From the NCBI RefSeq assembly GCF_900101755.1, contig NZ_FNAE01000001.1:558001-622000 (forward strand): 64,000 bases of DNA. Direction: 5' to 3'. Below are positions 1-8,367 of this stretch, piece by piece. Each line of letters opens with the position of its first letter. Position 1 is the stretch's first letter. The stretch is from Ectopseudomonas alcaliphila. GTDB lineage: Bacteria; Pseudomonadota; Gammaproteobacteria; Pseudomonadales; Pseudomonadaceae. The notes under the pieces are model-generated. The model saw only the letters and a list, made by a program, of their open reading frames with translations, was not told the DNA's origin and ran no database searches. The translations under genes and the position numbers were made by a program.

Positions 1-566
1 CCCTGCACCGGCTCAAGCAGCACCGCGACGATGTCCGGGCACTGCTCGGCCACCTGGCGAACGGCCTCAATGTCGTCGTAGGGCACGCGCACGAAGCCGT
101 CGAGCAAGGGTTCGAAGCCGGCTTGCTTGGCCGGGTTGCCCGAGGCGGACAGCGTGCCGATGGTGCGCCCATGGAAGCCGTTGTCCATCACCAGCACGGT
201 CGGCCTGGCGATGCCCTTGCGTTGGCCATGCAGGCGCGCCAGCTTGAGGGCCGCCTCGTTGGCCTCGGCGCCCGAGTTGCAGAAGAACGCCCGCTGCATC
301 CCGGTGAGTGCGCAAAGGCGATCGCCCAGGCGTTCCTGCCAGTCGATGCGAAAGACATTGGAGGTGTGCAGCAGCATCCCGGCCTGCTCGGCAATGACCG
401 CAGTGATCTCCGGGTGCGCATGCCCGAGGCCGGTGACCGCCACGCCGGCGATGGCATCGAGGTACTCCACGCCCTGCTCGTCCCACAGCAGCGCACCGCT
501 GCCACGAACGAAGGACACCGGTTGGCGGGCATAGGCACGCATCAGATGGGAATGAGCAATGGACAT
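1..566 (-). CDS. Class III PLP aminotransferase (ArgD/acetylornithine-like), 3' end outside window
   Basis: This is the N-terminal ~188 residues of a fold-type I, class III aminotransferase; the C-terminal half, including the PLP lysine, lies beyond base 1. The protein starts MSIAHSHLMRAYARQP and has the family signatures FFCNSGAEANE (about residue 95), which contacts PLP phosphate, and GFHGRT (about residue 130). Both are typical of acetylornithine/succinylornithine/4-aminobutyrate enzymes. It follows the YggS-like gene by 31 bp on the same strand and is probably the third gene of a benE-yggS-aminotransferase operon. The substrate cannot be told from this part. The neighbours suggest a catabolic rather than arginine-biosynthetic role (inference). 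Confidence 0.85.
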   Translation of the reverse strand, partial: MSIAHSHLMRAYARQPVSFVRGSGALLWDEQGVEYLDAIAGVAVTGLGHAHPEITAVIAEQAGMLLHTSNVFRIDWQERLGDRLCALTGMQRAFFCNSGAEANEAALKLARLHGQRKGIARPTVLVMDNGFHGRTIGTLSASGNPAKQAGFEPLLDGFVRVPYDDIEAVRQVAEQCPDIVAVLLEPVQ

Positions 567-597
567 GGATCGAACCTCACAGCAGCAGTGGAAAAGA

Positions 598-1407
598 TCA
601 GGGTTGTTCAGCGGGCACGGCGCCCGGCCAGTAGTGGCTATCCGGCAGCGCGCGGGCGCCGAAAATCGCCTGGCCGACGCGCACCACCGTGGCGCCCTCT
701 TCGATGGCGATCTCGAAATCCCCGGACATGCCCATCGACAGCGCATCCAGCTCGACGCCGGACGGTGCGTCCTGGCGTATTCGGTCACGCAGCTCACGCA
801 GGCGCACGAAGCACTGGCGTACCCGCTCAGCCTCGCTGGAGAACAGCGCCAGGGTCATCAGCCCGCGCACCCGCAGGGCGGAAAATGCCGGCAGTGCCTG
901 GACGAACGCCGCTACATCCTCCGGGGCCAGGCCGTACTTGCTGGCCTCGCCGGAGGTGTTGACCTGCACGAACACATCCAGCGCACGGCCCTCGACCTGC
1001 AGGCGGCGATCCAGCGCCTCGGCCAGGCGCAGGCTGTCCAGGGCCTGGAATTCCGTGGCGAAGCGCGCCACTAGCTTGGCCTTATTGGTCTGCAGGTGGC
1101 CGATCACCGACCACTGCAGATCGCCCAGGTCCTGCATGGCCTGCCACTTGCCATGGGCTTCCTGCACCTTGTTCTCGCCGAGCATCCGGCAGCCGGCGGC
1201 ATAGGCCAGGCGCAGGCTGGCCTCGGGCTTGGTCTTGCTCACCGGCAGCAGGCGCACCGAGACCGGGTCACGGCCAACGCGCTGGCAGGCCGCTTCGATA
1301 CGGCGCTGCACCTCGGCCAGGTTGTGGCGAAAATCTTCCACCGAGGCGGCCTCGGGGTAGCGCCCATGGTGGTCGTGGCGGGTGGCGGTGGGATGATCGA
1401 CTGGCAT
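598..1407 (-). CDS. YggS/PLPBP-family PLP-binding protein (second-type paralogue)
   Basis: This is a 269-residue member of the alanine-racemase-N fold YggS/PROSC family, which binds PLP and is thought to buffer PLP and amino-acid homeostasis rather than catalyse. The PLP lysine sits in LLPVSKTKPE. Other family signatures are GENKVQE, VIGHLQTNK, LSMGMSGDFEIAI and the terminal VRVGQAIFGAR. It is about 35 residues longer than E. coli YggS, all at the N-terminus. The ATG overlaps the benE stop as ATGA and has a GGGGGTGAAC Shine-Dalgarno region, so the extended start looks real. Its place between a transporter and an aminotransferase, not beside proC/pilT, suggests it is an accessory paralogue. 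Confidence 0.85.
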   Translation of the reverse strand: MPVDHPTATRHDHHGRYPEAASVEDFRHNLAEVQRRIEAACQRVGRDPVSVRLLPVSKTKPEASLRLAYAAGCRMLGENKVQEAHGKWQAMQDLGDLQWSVIGHLQTNKAKLVARFATEFQALDSLRLAEALDRRLQVEGRALDVFVQVNTSGEASKYGLAPEDVAAFVQALPAFSALRVRGLMTLALFSSEAERVRQCFVRLRELRDRIRQDAPSGVELDALSMGMSGDFEIAIEEGATVVRVGQAIFGARALPDSHYWPGAVPAEQP

Positions 1408-2648
1408 CAGTTCACCCCCTTGTTCACCGGCAGTTCCGCCGCGCCGGTCTGCGCCGGGCGTGGTGACCAGCGCCCATTGAGCATGGCGTAGGCCAGCAGG
1501 CCGATCACCAGTCCCCAGAACGCACCGCCGATGCCCAGCAGGTTGATGTCGGCGGCGGCTGCCAGGAAGGTGATCAGCGAGGCCTCACGGGTGCGTGCAT
1601 CGGCCATGGCGCTGGCCAGGCTGCCGCCAATGGTGCCGAGCAGCGCCAGGCCGGCCAGGGTAGCGATGAAGGTCGCCGGAAAGGCCATGAACACCGCCGC
1701 CAGGGTGACGCCGAAAATGCCCACCAGGATGTACAGCACCCCGGCGGCGATCCCGGCGATCCAGCGCTTGGAGGGGTCTTCATGGGCCTCGCGCCCAGTG
1801 CAGATGGCAGCGGTGATCGCGGCAAGGTTGAAGGCGTGCGAGCCGAACGGCGCCATCAGCAGGGAGCCAAGCCCGGTCAGGGTAACGATGGGGTTGGCGC
1901 TGGTGCTGAAACCATCGTTGCGCAACACCAGCATGCCGGGCATGTACTGCCCGGTCAGGGTGATCAGGAACAGCGGCAGCGCCACGCTCAGCAGTGCATT
2001 GAGGGAAAACGCAGGCGCGGTGAACACCGGCGCCGCCAGTGCCAGGCTGACGGTGGAGAGATCCACCCGCGCCTGCAGCAACAGGAAGGCCAGGCCCAGC
2101 AGCAGGATGCCGACCACCGCATAGCGTGCGCTCAAGCGCTTGAACAGCAGGTAGCTGACGATCAGCACCCCAGCCAGCAGCGGATCGAGGCTGACGCTGG
2201 CGAAGGCCCCGATGCCGAACTGCAGCAGGATGCCCGCCAGCAACCCGGCCGCCACCCCATTCGGAATCAGCCGAATGACCCGCTCGAACCAGCCGGATAA
2301 CCCCAGTAGGACAAAGGCCGCCGCCGAGATAAGGTACGCACCGATGGCCTCGGCATAAGGCGTGGTGACCAGCGCCGTCACCAGAAACGCCGCCGCCGGC
2401 GTCGACCAGGCGGTGATGATCGGCGCGCGCGCCATCCAGCTCAGGACAATGCCGGTCACCCCCACGCCAATCGACACCGACCACACCCAGGAGGCCGTCA
2501 GCTCCGGGCTGAGCCCGGCCACCCTGGCCGCCTGAAACACCAGAATGAAGGTGCCGCCGTAGTTGACGATGACCGAGATCAGCCCCGCCACGATGGGATG
2601 GGTGAGGTCTCCCGGACGGAGGGACGAGAACGAAGAATACGCGGACAT
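1407..2648 (-). CDS. benE: BenE-family (benzoate/H+ symporter-like) membrane transporter
   Basis: This 413-residue, very hydrophobic protein has about 12 predicted membrane segments. It starts MSAYSSFSSLRPGDLTHPIVAG and carries the BenE family features: the N-terminal amphipathic stretch, a SHAFNLAAITAAICTG-like central motif and FMAFPATFIATLAGLALLG. Known family members import benzoate with protons, but many paralogues lie outside aromatic clusters and have unknown substrates. No benzoate dioxygenase or catechol genes are nearby. It is the first gene of a minus-strand operon with YggS-like and aminotransferase genes, divergent from a MocR regulator. An amino-acid or amine-like substrate is therefore as plausible as benzoate (inference). 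Confidence 0.85.
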   Translation of the reverse strand: MSAYSSFSSLRPGDLTHPIVAGLISVIVNYGGTFILVFQAARVAGLSPELTASWVWSVSIGVGVTGIVLSWMARAPIITAWSTPAAAFLVTALVTTPYAEAIGAYLISAAAFVLLGLSGWFERVIRLIPNGVAAGLLAGILLQFGIGAFASVSLDPLLAGVLIVSYLLFKRLSARYAVVGILLLGLAFLLLQARVDLSTVSLALAAPVFTAPAFSLNALLSVALPLFLITLTGQYMPGMLVLRNDGFSTSANPIVTLTGLGSLLMAPFGSHAFNLAAITAAICTGREAHEDPSKRWIAGIAAGVLYILVGIFGVTLAAVFMAFPATFIATLAGLALLGTIGGSLASAMADARTREASLITFLAAAADINLLGIGGAFWGLVIGLLAYAMLNGRWSPRPAQTGAAELPVNKGVN

Positions 2649-2734
2649 GACCTGACAAGAGCTCCTGGCGGAATGGGAGAAGGCTTGCGAGGCAACGTTA
2701 TAGGCCTAGAATGGCCTGATTTATCCGTCCATTT

Positions 2735-2750
2735 CTGTATAGGGGTACAG
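2735..2750. promoter_or_regulatory. Inverted repeat in benE/MocR divergent promoter (candidate operator)
   Basis: The 107-bp gap between benE and the MocR-type gene contains CTGTA-TAGGGG-TACAG, a 5-bp inverted repeat with a 6-bp spacer. Its centre includes AGGGG, the only plausible Shine-Dalgarno for the TTG start of the regulator. A protein bound here could autoregulate the regulator and control the divergent operon. Assignment to the MocR protein is inference from position only. Confidence 0.35.
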
Positions 2751-2755
2751 ACCAA

Positions 2756-4240
2756 TTGTTCAGGCACGCCCAGCTCGAATCCGTCAAAGCCTGGATCGAC
2801 GACCCAGCCCATGGCGCGCAGCCCCTGTACCTGCGCGTGCAGCGGGCGATTCGCCAGTTGATCCTCGATGGCGTGCTCGACGCGGGCAAACCCCTGCCGG
2901 CATCACGCGCCCTGGCCAAGTCCCTGGCGGTATCGCGCGATACGGTGGAATCGGCCTACAGCCAACTGCATGCCGAGGGCTTCATCGAGCGCCGTGTAGG
3001 CAGCGGCAGTTTCGTCTCGGAGCGCACGCAGCGCTTGCCGGGGCGCGGCAAGGCCAGGGCTCGGGCACCGCAGCCGGCGACGCCGCGCCTGAGCCAGCGC
3101 GGCAACGCCCTATTCCACAACGGCGGCGTGCGGGACTTCCTCATGCCGCGCCCCTTCGCCCCCGGCGTGCCGGAAACCCGCAGCTTTCCGCTACCGACCT
3201 GGGAACGCCTGCAACGCCAGGTGCTCATGGAACAGGGCTATCGCGCCCTGCTGCACAGCCCGCCACAGGGCATGGAGGCGCTGCGCCGCGCCATCGCCGA
3301 TTACATCAACCTCGAACGGGGCGCCAGCGCCACGGCGGAACGGGTGCTGATCCTCACCAGCTCTCAACAGGCGCTGACCTTGTGCGCCACCGTGCTGCTC
3401 GATGCCGGTGAGCGCATCCTCATCGAAGACCCGTCCTACCACGGCGCGCGCAAGGCATTCGAGGCCGCCGGCCTGCACTGCGTACCCGTGCCGCTGGATG
3501 CGCAGGGCATGCAGGTGGAGCGGCTGAACCAGGAGAGCGAGTCCGCCAGGGCCGTGTTCCTCACCCCGTCACACCAATTCCCGACGGGGGCAACGCTGGC
3601 GCTGGATCGCCGCCTAGCCATCATCGAATGGGCGCAACGTCAGCAGGGCTGGATCATCGAAGACGACTACGACAGCGAATTCCATTACGACGGCAAACCC
3701 AAGGCCTGCGTGCAGGGGCTCGATCCCTACGAGCGCACGATCTACATCGGCACCTTCACCAAATCCCTGTTTCCCGGCCTGCGCATCGGTTACATGGTGC
3801 TGCCACCGACACTGGTCGCGCCGATGACCGTGGCGCGTACCCTGCTCGACGGGCACAGCGCGCCGATCCCGCAACTCACCCTGGCTCGCTTCATTGAGGG
3901 TGGCCACTTCGGCGCCCATATCCGCACCCTGCGCGCCGTGTACGCCGAACGCCGCGACGTGCTGGCGCGGCTGGTGCGCGAGCACCTGAGCGACTTCGTT
4001 GAGCCACGGGTTCCGAGCGGCGGCATGCAGATGCCCTGCGTATTCATCCGCGACATCGACGAAGACGAGCTGGTGGCCTCCGCGCGGCAGGCCGGTATCG
4101 ACCTGTTGGGGCTGAGCGCCCTGCACGCCACCGAACAGCGCACGGCCGGTATCCTGATGGGCTTCGCCGCGCACGCGCCGCACGAGCTGGAGCCAGCAGT
4201 GAAGAAGCTGGCCAGTCTGCTACGTGCCAGGTGCAGTTGA
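2756..4240 (+). CDS. MocR/PdxR-type transcriptional regulator (GntR HTH fused to aminotransferase domain)
   Basis: This is a 494-residue two-domain regulator. Residues ~20-90 form a GntR winged helix (LYLRVQRAIRQLILDG, LPASRALAKSL, SRDTVESAYSQL). Residues ~130-490 form an aspartate-aminotransferase fold with EDDYDSEF and the PLP-lysine segment GTFTKSLFPGLRIGY (Lys near 336). MocR proteins sense PLP or a PLP-amino-acid adduct and usually control adjacent PLP or amino-acid metabolism genes. That fits the divergent benE-yggS-aminotransferase operon. Translation apparently begins at a TTG preceded by AGGGG ten bases upstream; no in-frame ATG is near. The ligand is unknown. Confidence 0.9.
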   Translation: MFRHAQLESVKAWIDDPAHGAQPLYLRVQRAIRQLILDGVLDAGKPLPASRALAKSLAVSRDTVESAYSQLHAEGFIERRVGSGSFVSERTQRLPGRGKARARAPQPATPRLSQRGNALFHNGGVRDFLMPRPFAPGVPETRSFPLPTWERLQRQVLMEQGYRALLHSPPQGMEALRRAIADYINLERGASATAERVLILTSSQQALTLCATVLLDAGERILIEDPSYHGARKAFEAAGLHCVPVPLDAQGMQVERLNQESESARAVFLTPSHQFPTGATLALDRRLAIIEWAQRQQGWIIEDDYDSEFHYDGKPKACVQGLDPYERTIYIGTFTKSLFPGLRIGYMVLPPTLVAPMTVARTLLDGHSAPIPQLTLARFIEGGHFGAHIRTLRAVYAERRDVLARLVREHLSDFVEPRVPSGGMQMPCVFIRDIDEDELVASARQAGIDLLGLSALHATEQRTAGILMGFAAHAPHELEPAVKKLASLLRARCS

Positions 4241-4320
4241 CGAGGCACTGCCGTCACGGCTTTCAGGCAAAAAAGCGTTTTTCACGTAAGCACGGAAAAC
4301 AGCGAGCCTGGATGACAGGC

Positions 4321-4346
4321 AACAAAAAACCCGCCGTAGCGGGTTC
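4321..4346 (-). terminator. Rho-independent terminator of fadD1
   Basis: On the minus strand, 20 bases after the fadD1 stop, AACCCGC-TACG-GCGGGTT forms a 7-bp stem followed by TTTTTTG. It faces the end of the MocR gene and may serve both directions because the plus strand also has TTCTTCGTTT after the stem. Confidence 0.8.
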
Positions 4347-4366
4347 TTCGTTTCAGCGGATACGAA

Positions 4367-6055
4367 TCACTTCTTGCCCAGCTTCTTCAGCTCTTCGTCG
4401 CGCAGCTCGCGGCGCAGGATCTTGCCGACGTTGGTGGTCGGCAGCACGTCGCGGAATTCGACGGCCTTGGGCACCTTGTAGCCGGTGAGGTTGGCACGCA
4501 TGTGCTCCATCACCTGCTCCTTGGTCAGGCTCTCGCCCGGCTTGACCACCACGAACACCTTGATCGCTTCGCCGGATTTTTCATCCGGTACGCCGATAGC
4601 AGCGCACTGCAGTACGCCAGGCAGAGTCGCCAGCACGTCTTCGAGTTCGTTCGGGTAGACGTTGAAACCGGACACCAGAATCATGTCCTTCTTGCGGTCG
4701 ACGATGCGCAGGTAGCCGTCTTCCTGGATCAGGCCGATATCGCCGGTCTTCAGCCAGCCTTCGGCGTCGAGGATTTCGTCGGTGGCTTCCTGGCGCTGCC
4801 AGTAGCCCTTCATCACTTGCGGGCCCTTCACGCACAGCTCGCCGATCTCGCCGATGGCCAGCTCCTGGCCGTCGTCGTTGACGACCTTGCACAGGGTCGA
4901 GGGCACCGGAATGCCGATGGTGCCGAGCTGGATGGCGCTGAACGGGTTGACCGTGGCCACCGGACTGGTCTCGGTCATACCGAAGCCTTCGCAGATGGCG
5001 CAGCCGGTGACTTCCTTCCAACGCTCGGCGGTGGCCAGTTGCAGGGCCATGCCGCCGGATACGGTGAGCTTCAGGCTGGAGAAGTCCAGCTTGCGGAAGT
5101 CCTCGTTATTGCACAGGGCCACGAACAGGGTGTTGAGGCCAACGAAACCAGTGAAGCGGTACTTGGCCAGGTCCTTGACCACGGCCGGCAGATCGCGCGG
5201 GTTGGTCAGCAGGATGTTGTGGCCACCGATCAGCATCATCGCCATGCAGTGAAAGGTGAAGGCATAGATGTGATAGAGCGGCAGCGGCGCGATCAGCACC
5301 TCGCAGCCTTCATTCAGGTTGGCGCCCATCAGTGCCTTGACCTGCAACATGTTGGCCACCAGGTTGCGATGGGTAAGCATCGCGCCCTTGGCCACGCCGG
5401 TGGTGCCGCCGGTGTACTGCAGCACGGCGATATCGGCGTTGCTCGGGGTGGCCTCGGTGAAACTCTGGCCACGGCCCTTGGCCAGGGCGTCGTTGAGTTT
5501 GACAGCCTTGGGCAAGTTGTAGGCCGGCACCATCTTCTTCACGTGCTTGATCACGGCATTGACCAGCAGACGCTTGAAGGTCGGCAACATGTCGCCGACT
5601 TCGGTGACGATCACGGTTCTGACGCCGGTCTTGGGCACCACCTGTTCGGCCAGGTGGGCCATGTTGGCCAGGCAGATCAGCGCCTTGGCGCCGGAATCAT
5701 TGAACTGGTGCTCCAGCTCCCGCGCGGTGTACAGCGGGTTGGTATTGACCACCACCAGGCCGGCGCGCATGGCACCGAACACCACGATGGGGTACTGCAG
5801 CACGTTGGGCAGCTGCACGGCGATGCGGTCGCCAGGCTTGAGATCGGTGTGCTTCTGCAGGTAGGCCGCGAAATCACCGGAGAGCTTGTAGATCTCGCCG
5901 TAGGTGAGCGTCTTGCCCAGGTTGCTGAAAGCAGGCTTGTCGGCGAAGCGTTGGCAGGACTCTTTCAATACCGCGAGGATGTTCGGGTACTGATCGGGAT
6001 TGATTTCGGCAGCAACCCCAACGGGATACTTGTCCTTCCAGAAGTTTTCGGTCAT
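4367..6055 (-). CDS. fadD1: Long-chain-fatty-acid-CoA ligase FadD1
   Basis: This 562-residue AMP-forming acyl-CoA synthetase activates fatty acids to acyl-CoA with ATP and CoA for beta-oxidation and lipid use. It acts at the inner face of the cytoplasmic membrane. Visible signatures are the AMP-binding P-loop YTGGTTGVAKGAM, GFGMTETSPVATVNP, the GWLKTGDIG and DRKKDMI linker motifs, and the C-terminal catalytic lysine region VGKILRRELRDEELKKLGKK. Its length equals that of E. coli FadD (561). It is a tandem paralogue of the next gene (fadD2), and the pair matches P. aeruginosa PA3299/PA3300. It has its own 391-bp upstream region, so it is probably transcribed separately. Confidence 0.95.
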   Translation of the reverse strand: MTENFWKDKYPVGVAAEINPDQYPNILAVLKESCQRFADKPAFSNLGKTLTYGEIYKLSGDFAAYLQKHTDLKPGDRIAVQLPNVLQYPIVVFGAMRAGLVVVNTNPLYTARELEHQFNDSGAKALICLANMAHLAEQVVPKTGVRTVIVTEVGDMLPTFKRLLVNAVIKHVKKMVPAYNLPKAVKLNDALAKGRGQSFTEATPSNADIAVLQYTGGTTGVAKGAMLTHRNLVANMLQVKALMGANLNEGCEVLIAPLPLYHIYAFTFHCMAMMLIGGHNILLTNPRDLPAVVKDLAKYRFTGFVGLNTLFVALCNNEDFRKLDFSSLKLTVSGGMALQLATAERWKEVTGCAICEGFGMTETSPVATVNPFSAIQLGTIGIPVPSTLCKVVNDDGQELAIGEIGELCVKGPQVMKGYWQRQEATDEILDAEGWLKTGDIGLIQEDGYLRIVDRKKDMILVSGFNVYPNELEDVLATLPGVLQCAAIGVPDEKSGEAIKVFVVVKPGESLTKEQVMEHMRANLTGYKVPKAVEFRDVLPTTNVGKILRRELRDEELKKLGKK

Positions 6056-6446
6056 GGAAGCCCACTCCTAAGCAACAGCTGATCTTCACCGCGCGACGGC
6101 GGTTGTTTGTTGTGTGTATAGCTCGCTTTCCCGCTGGCCCAGGGCCCGGAAGCGCGCCGAGAGTAGCAGCTTTGCCAGAGGCCGACCAGCACCATACATG
6201 GCCCAAAGAGTCGCGAAAGTGACCAGAAAAGACAGTAAAGTCACAAACGATCTTTATCTTCGCGAACCCGCGAAAAGCCTCTAGCTCGCATATTGCAGCG
6301 CGTAGAGCCTAGCTCGTCTCTGCCGCCGGTGCAGCAAGGGACTGCATGAAACACGCGAAGGTAGTTACCAAATCACAACAATTGGACTGCCCGATGGCAG
6401 CTGAGGCGGGAAAGCCCCTCCCCTGCATCAGGGAGGGGCCTTTGGG
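6056..6446. other. 391-bp intergenic region between fadD1 and fadD2
   Basis: This gap should hold the fadD1 promoter and leader. It is more AT-rich than its surroundings around 6215-6260 and 6345-6385. No convincing coding frame or clear PsrA palindrome was found by eye. The fadD2 terminator occupies its right end. A signal in the AT-rich part (for example a FadR/PsrA site) would need a motif search. Confidence 0.4.
6408..6440 (-). terminator. Probable terminator of fadD2
   Basis: Directly after the fadD2 stop, on the minus strand, GCCCCTCCC and GGGAGGGGC form a perfect 9-bp GC-rich stem with a 7-base loop. It is followed by only TTTCCC, so the U-tract is weak. Confidence 0.55.
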
Positions 6447-8135
6447 TCAGGCGATGTCGCGCAGTTCGCGACGCAGGATCTTGCCGACCGGGGTCATCGG
6501 CAAGGCGTCCTTGAACACGATGTGCTTGGGCACCTTGTAGCCGGTGAAGTTTTCCTTGCAGTAGGCCTTGAGCTCCTCGACCGTGACGCTGCCGTCGCGC
6601 GGCACCACGAACAGCTTGACCACCTCCCCCGACTTCTCGTCCGGCACGCCGATGGCCGCGCAACTGGCGACCTTCGGGTGGGCCATGACCACGTCCTCGA
6701 TCTCGTTGGGGTACACGTTGAAACCCGAGACGATGATCATGTCCTTCTTGCGGTCGACGATACGCACGAAGCCGTCGGTGTCGATCACGGCAATGTCGCC
6801 AGTCTTGAACCAACCCTCGGCGTCGAGCACTTCGGCGGTCGCTTCTTCACGCTGCCAGTAGCCCTTCATCACCTGCGGCCCCTTGATGCACAGCTCGCCC
6901 CGCTCGCCCAGCGGCATCTCGTTGCCGTCGTCGTCGATCACCTTGAACGCCGTGCCCGGCACCGGAATGCCGACAGTGCCCAGACGCGCCTTGTCACCAT
7001 AGGGGTTGGTACTGGCCACCGGCGAGGTTTCGGTCAGGCCGTAGCCTTCGACCACGGTGCAACCAGTCATCTGCTGCCAGCGCTCGGCAGTCGCCTTGAC
7101 CAGCGCGGTACCGCCGGAGTTGGTGACCTTGAGGTTGGAGAAGTCGAGGTTCTTGAACTCGGGATGATCCATCAGCGCGACGAACAGGGTGTTGAGGCCC
7201 AGCAGCGCGGAAAACTTCCACTTGCCCAGCTCCTTGACGAAGCCGGGGATGTCACGTGGATTGGTGATCAACACATTCTGGTTACCGTTGACCATCATGC
7301 ACATGCAGTTCGCGGTGAAGGCATAGATGTGGTACAGCGGCAGCGGCGCGATCATGATCTCCTGCCCCTGTTTCATCAGCGGCTTGCCGTCGTCACCAAG
7401 CTGCGCCAGGCAGGCGTCGACCTGCAGCATGTTGGCCACGAGATTGCCGTGGGTGAGCATGGCGCCCTTGGCCACACCAGTGGTGCCGCCGGTGTACTGC
7501 AGCACCGCAATGTCATCCTGGCTGGCCTTGACCGGCGTCAGCGCCTGGCCGTGGCCCTGCTTGAGCACCTGCTTGAAGGCAATCGCCTGGGGCAGATGGT
7601 AGTCGGGCACCATCTTCTTGACCTTCTTCACCACTGTGTTGACCAGCCAGCCCTTGAGGCTCGGCAGCATGTCGCCCATCTTGGCTTCGATCAGGTACTC
7701 GATCTCGGTATCCGGCAGCACCTCCTGCACCAGCTTGCCGAACATGTTCAGGTACACCAGCGCGCGCACGCCAGCATCCTTGAACTGGTGGCGCATCTCG
7801 CGCGCGGTGTACAGCGGGTTGGTGTTGACCACGATCAGCCCGGCACGCATGGCGCCGAACACGGCAATGGGGTACTGCAGCACATTGGGCATCTGCACCG
7901 CGATACGATCGCCCGGTTTCAGGTCGGTGTGCTTCTGCAGGTAGGCGGCGAAGGTCGCGGAGAGACGATCCAGCTCGGCATAGGTCAGCGTGACGCCAAG
8001 GTTGCTGAAGGCCGGACGGTCGGCGAAACGTTTGCATGAGCGTTCGAATACTTCGATCACCGACTTGTAGCTGGACAGGTCGATATCGTTGGGCACGCCG
8101 GGAGCGCGCTTGTCGTTCCAGAAATCAGGTTGCAT
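6447..8135 (-). CDS. fadD2: Long-chain-fatty-acid-CoA ligase FadD2
   Basis: This second 562-residue acyl-CoA synthetase is collinear with fadD1 and differs mostly by substitution. It has YTGGTTGVAKGAM, GYGLTETSPVASTNP, GWFKTGDIA, DRKKDMIIVSGFN and VGKILRRELRDIA. In P. aeruginosa the two paralogues differ in chain-length preference (family knowledge; not deducible here). The start MQPDFWNDKRAPG has a GGGGAAGAGG Shine-Dalgarno. The stretch from this site into the ATG is A-rich and matches the AAnAAnAA motif bound by Hfq/Crc. It is divergent from the hydrolase/phaJ pair with a 232-bp shared regulatory region. Confidence 0.95.
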   Translation of the reverse strand: MQPDFWNDKRAPGVPNDIDLSSYKSVIEVFERSCKRFADRPAFSNLGVTLTYAELDRLSATFAAYLQKHTDLKPGDRIAVQMPNVLQYPIAVFGAMRAGLIVVNTNPLYTAREMRHQFKDAGVRALVYLNMFGKLVQEVLPDTEIEYLIEAKMGDMLPSLKGWLVNTVVKKVKKMVPDYHLPQAIAFKQVLKQGHGQALTPVKASQDDIAVLQYTGGTTGVAKGAMLTHGNLVANMLQVDACLAQLGDDGKPLMKQGQEIMIAPLPLYHIYAFTANCMCMMVNGNQNVLITNPRDIPGFVKELGKWKFSALLGLNTLFVALMDHPEFKNLDFSNLKVTNSGGTALVKATAERWQQMTGCTVVEGYGLTETSPVASTNPYGDKARLGTVGIPVPGTAFKVIDDDGNEMPLGERGELCIKGPQVMKGYWQREEATAEVLDAEGWFKTGDIAVIDTDGFVRIVDRKKDMIIVSGFNVYPNEIEDVVMAHPKVASCAAIGVPDEKSGEVVKLFVVPRDGSVTVEELKAYCKENFTGYKVPKHIVFKDALPMTPVGKILRRELRDIA

Positions 8136-8142
8136 TGTTCTT
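8135..8142 (-). promoter_or_regulatory. Candidate Crc/Hfq A-rich (CA) motif at fadD2 start
   Basis: On the minus strand AAGAACAA ends on the first base of the fadD2 ATG. It fits the AAnAAnAA consensus for Hfq/Crc catabolite repression in Pseudomonas. Short A-rich runs occur by chance, so this is only a position-supported candidate. Confidence 0.3.
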
Positions 8143-8367
8143 GTCCTCTTCCCCTGAAGTGATCTGGCCCGCAGTGCGGGACTGCCCGGAAAGTAGCAGT
8201 TCAGAGCGGCGCCGCAAATAGCTCGAAGGCGTCATTGATGGGCTGAATTTCGCAATAAATGCGGTGATTCGTAACCGATCTTTACTGCTCAGTGGAAATT
8301 CGACTGCGCTTTGCGTGATGACAGCCAAGGTGCACAATGCCGCCAACTCCCGGCACAAGGACTCGCC

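Noticed and set aside
6056..6446. A PsrA/FadR operator before fadD1
   Set aside because: No clear GAAAC-N4-GTTTC type palindrome could be seen by eye, although one would be expected for the pathway.
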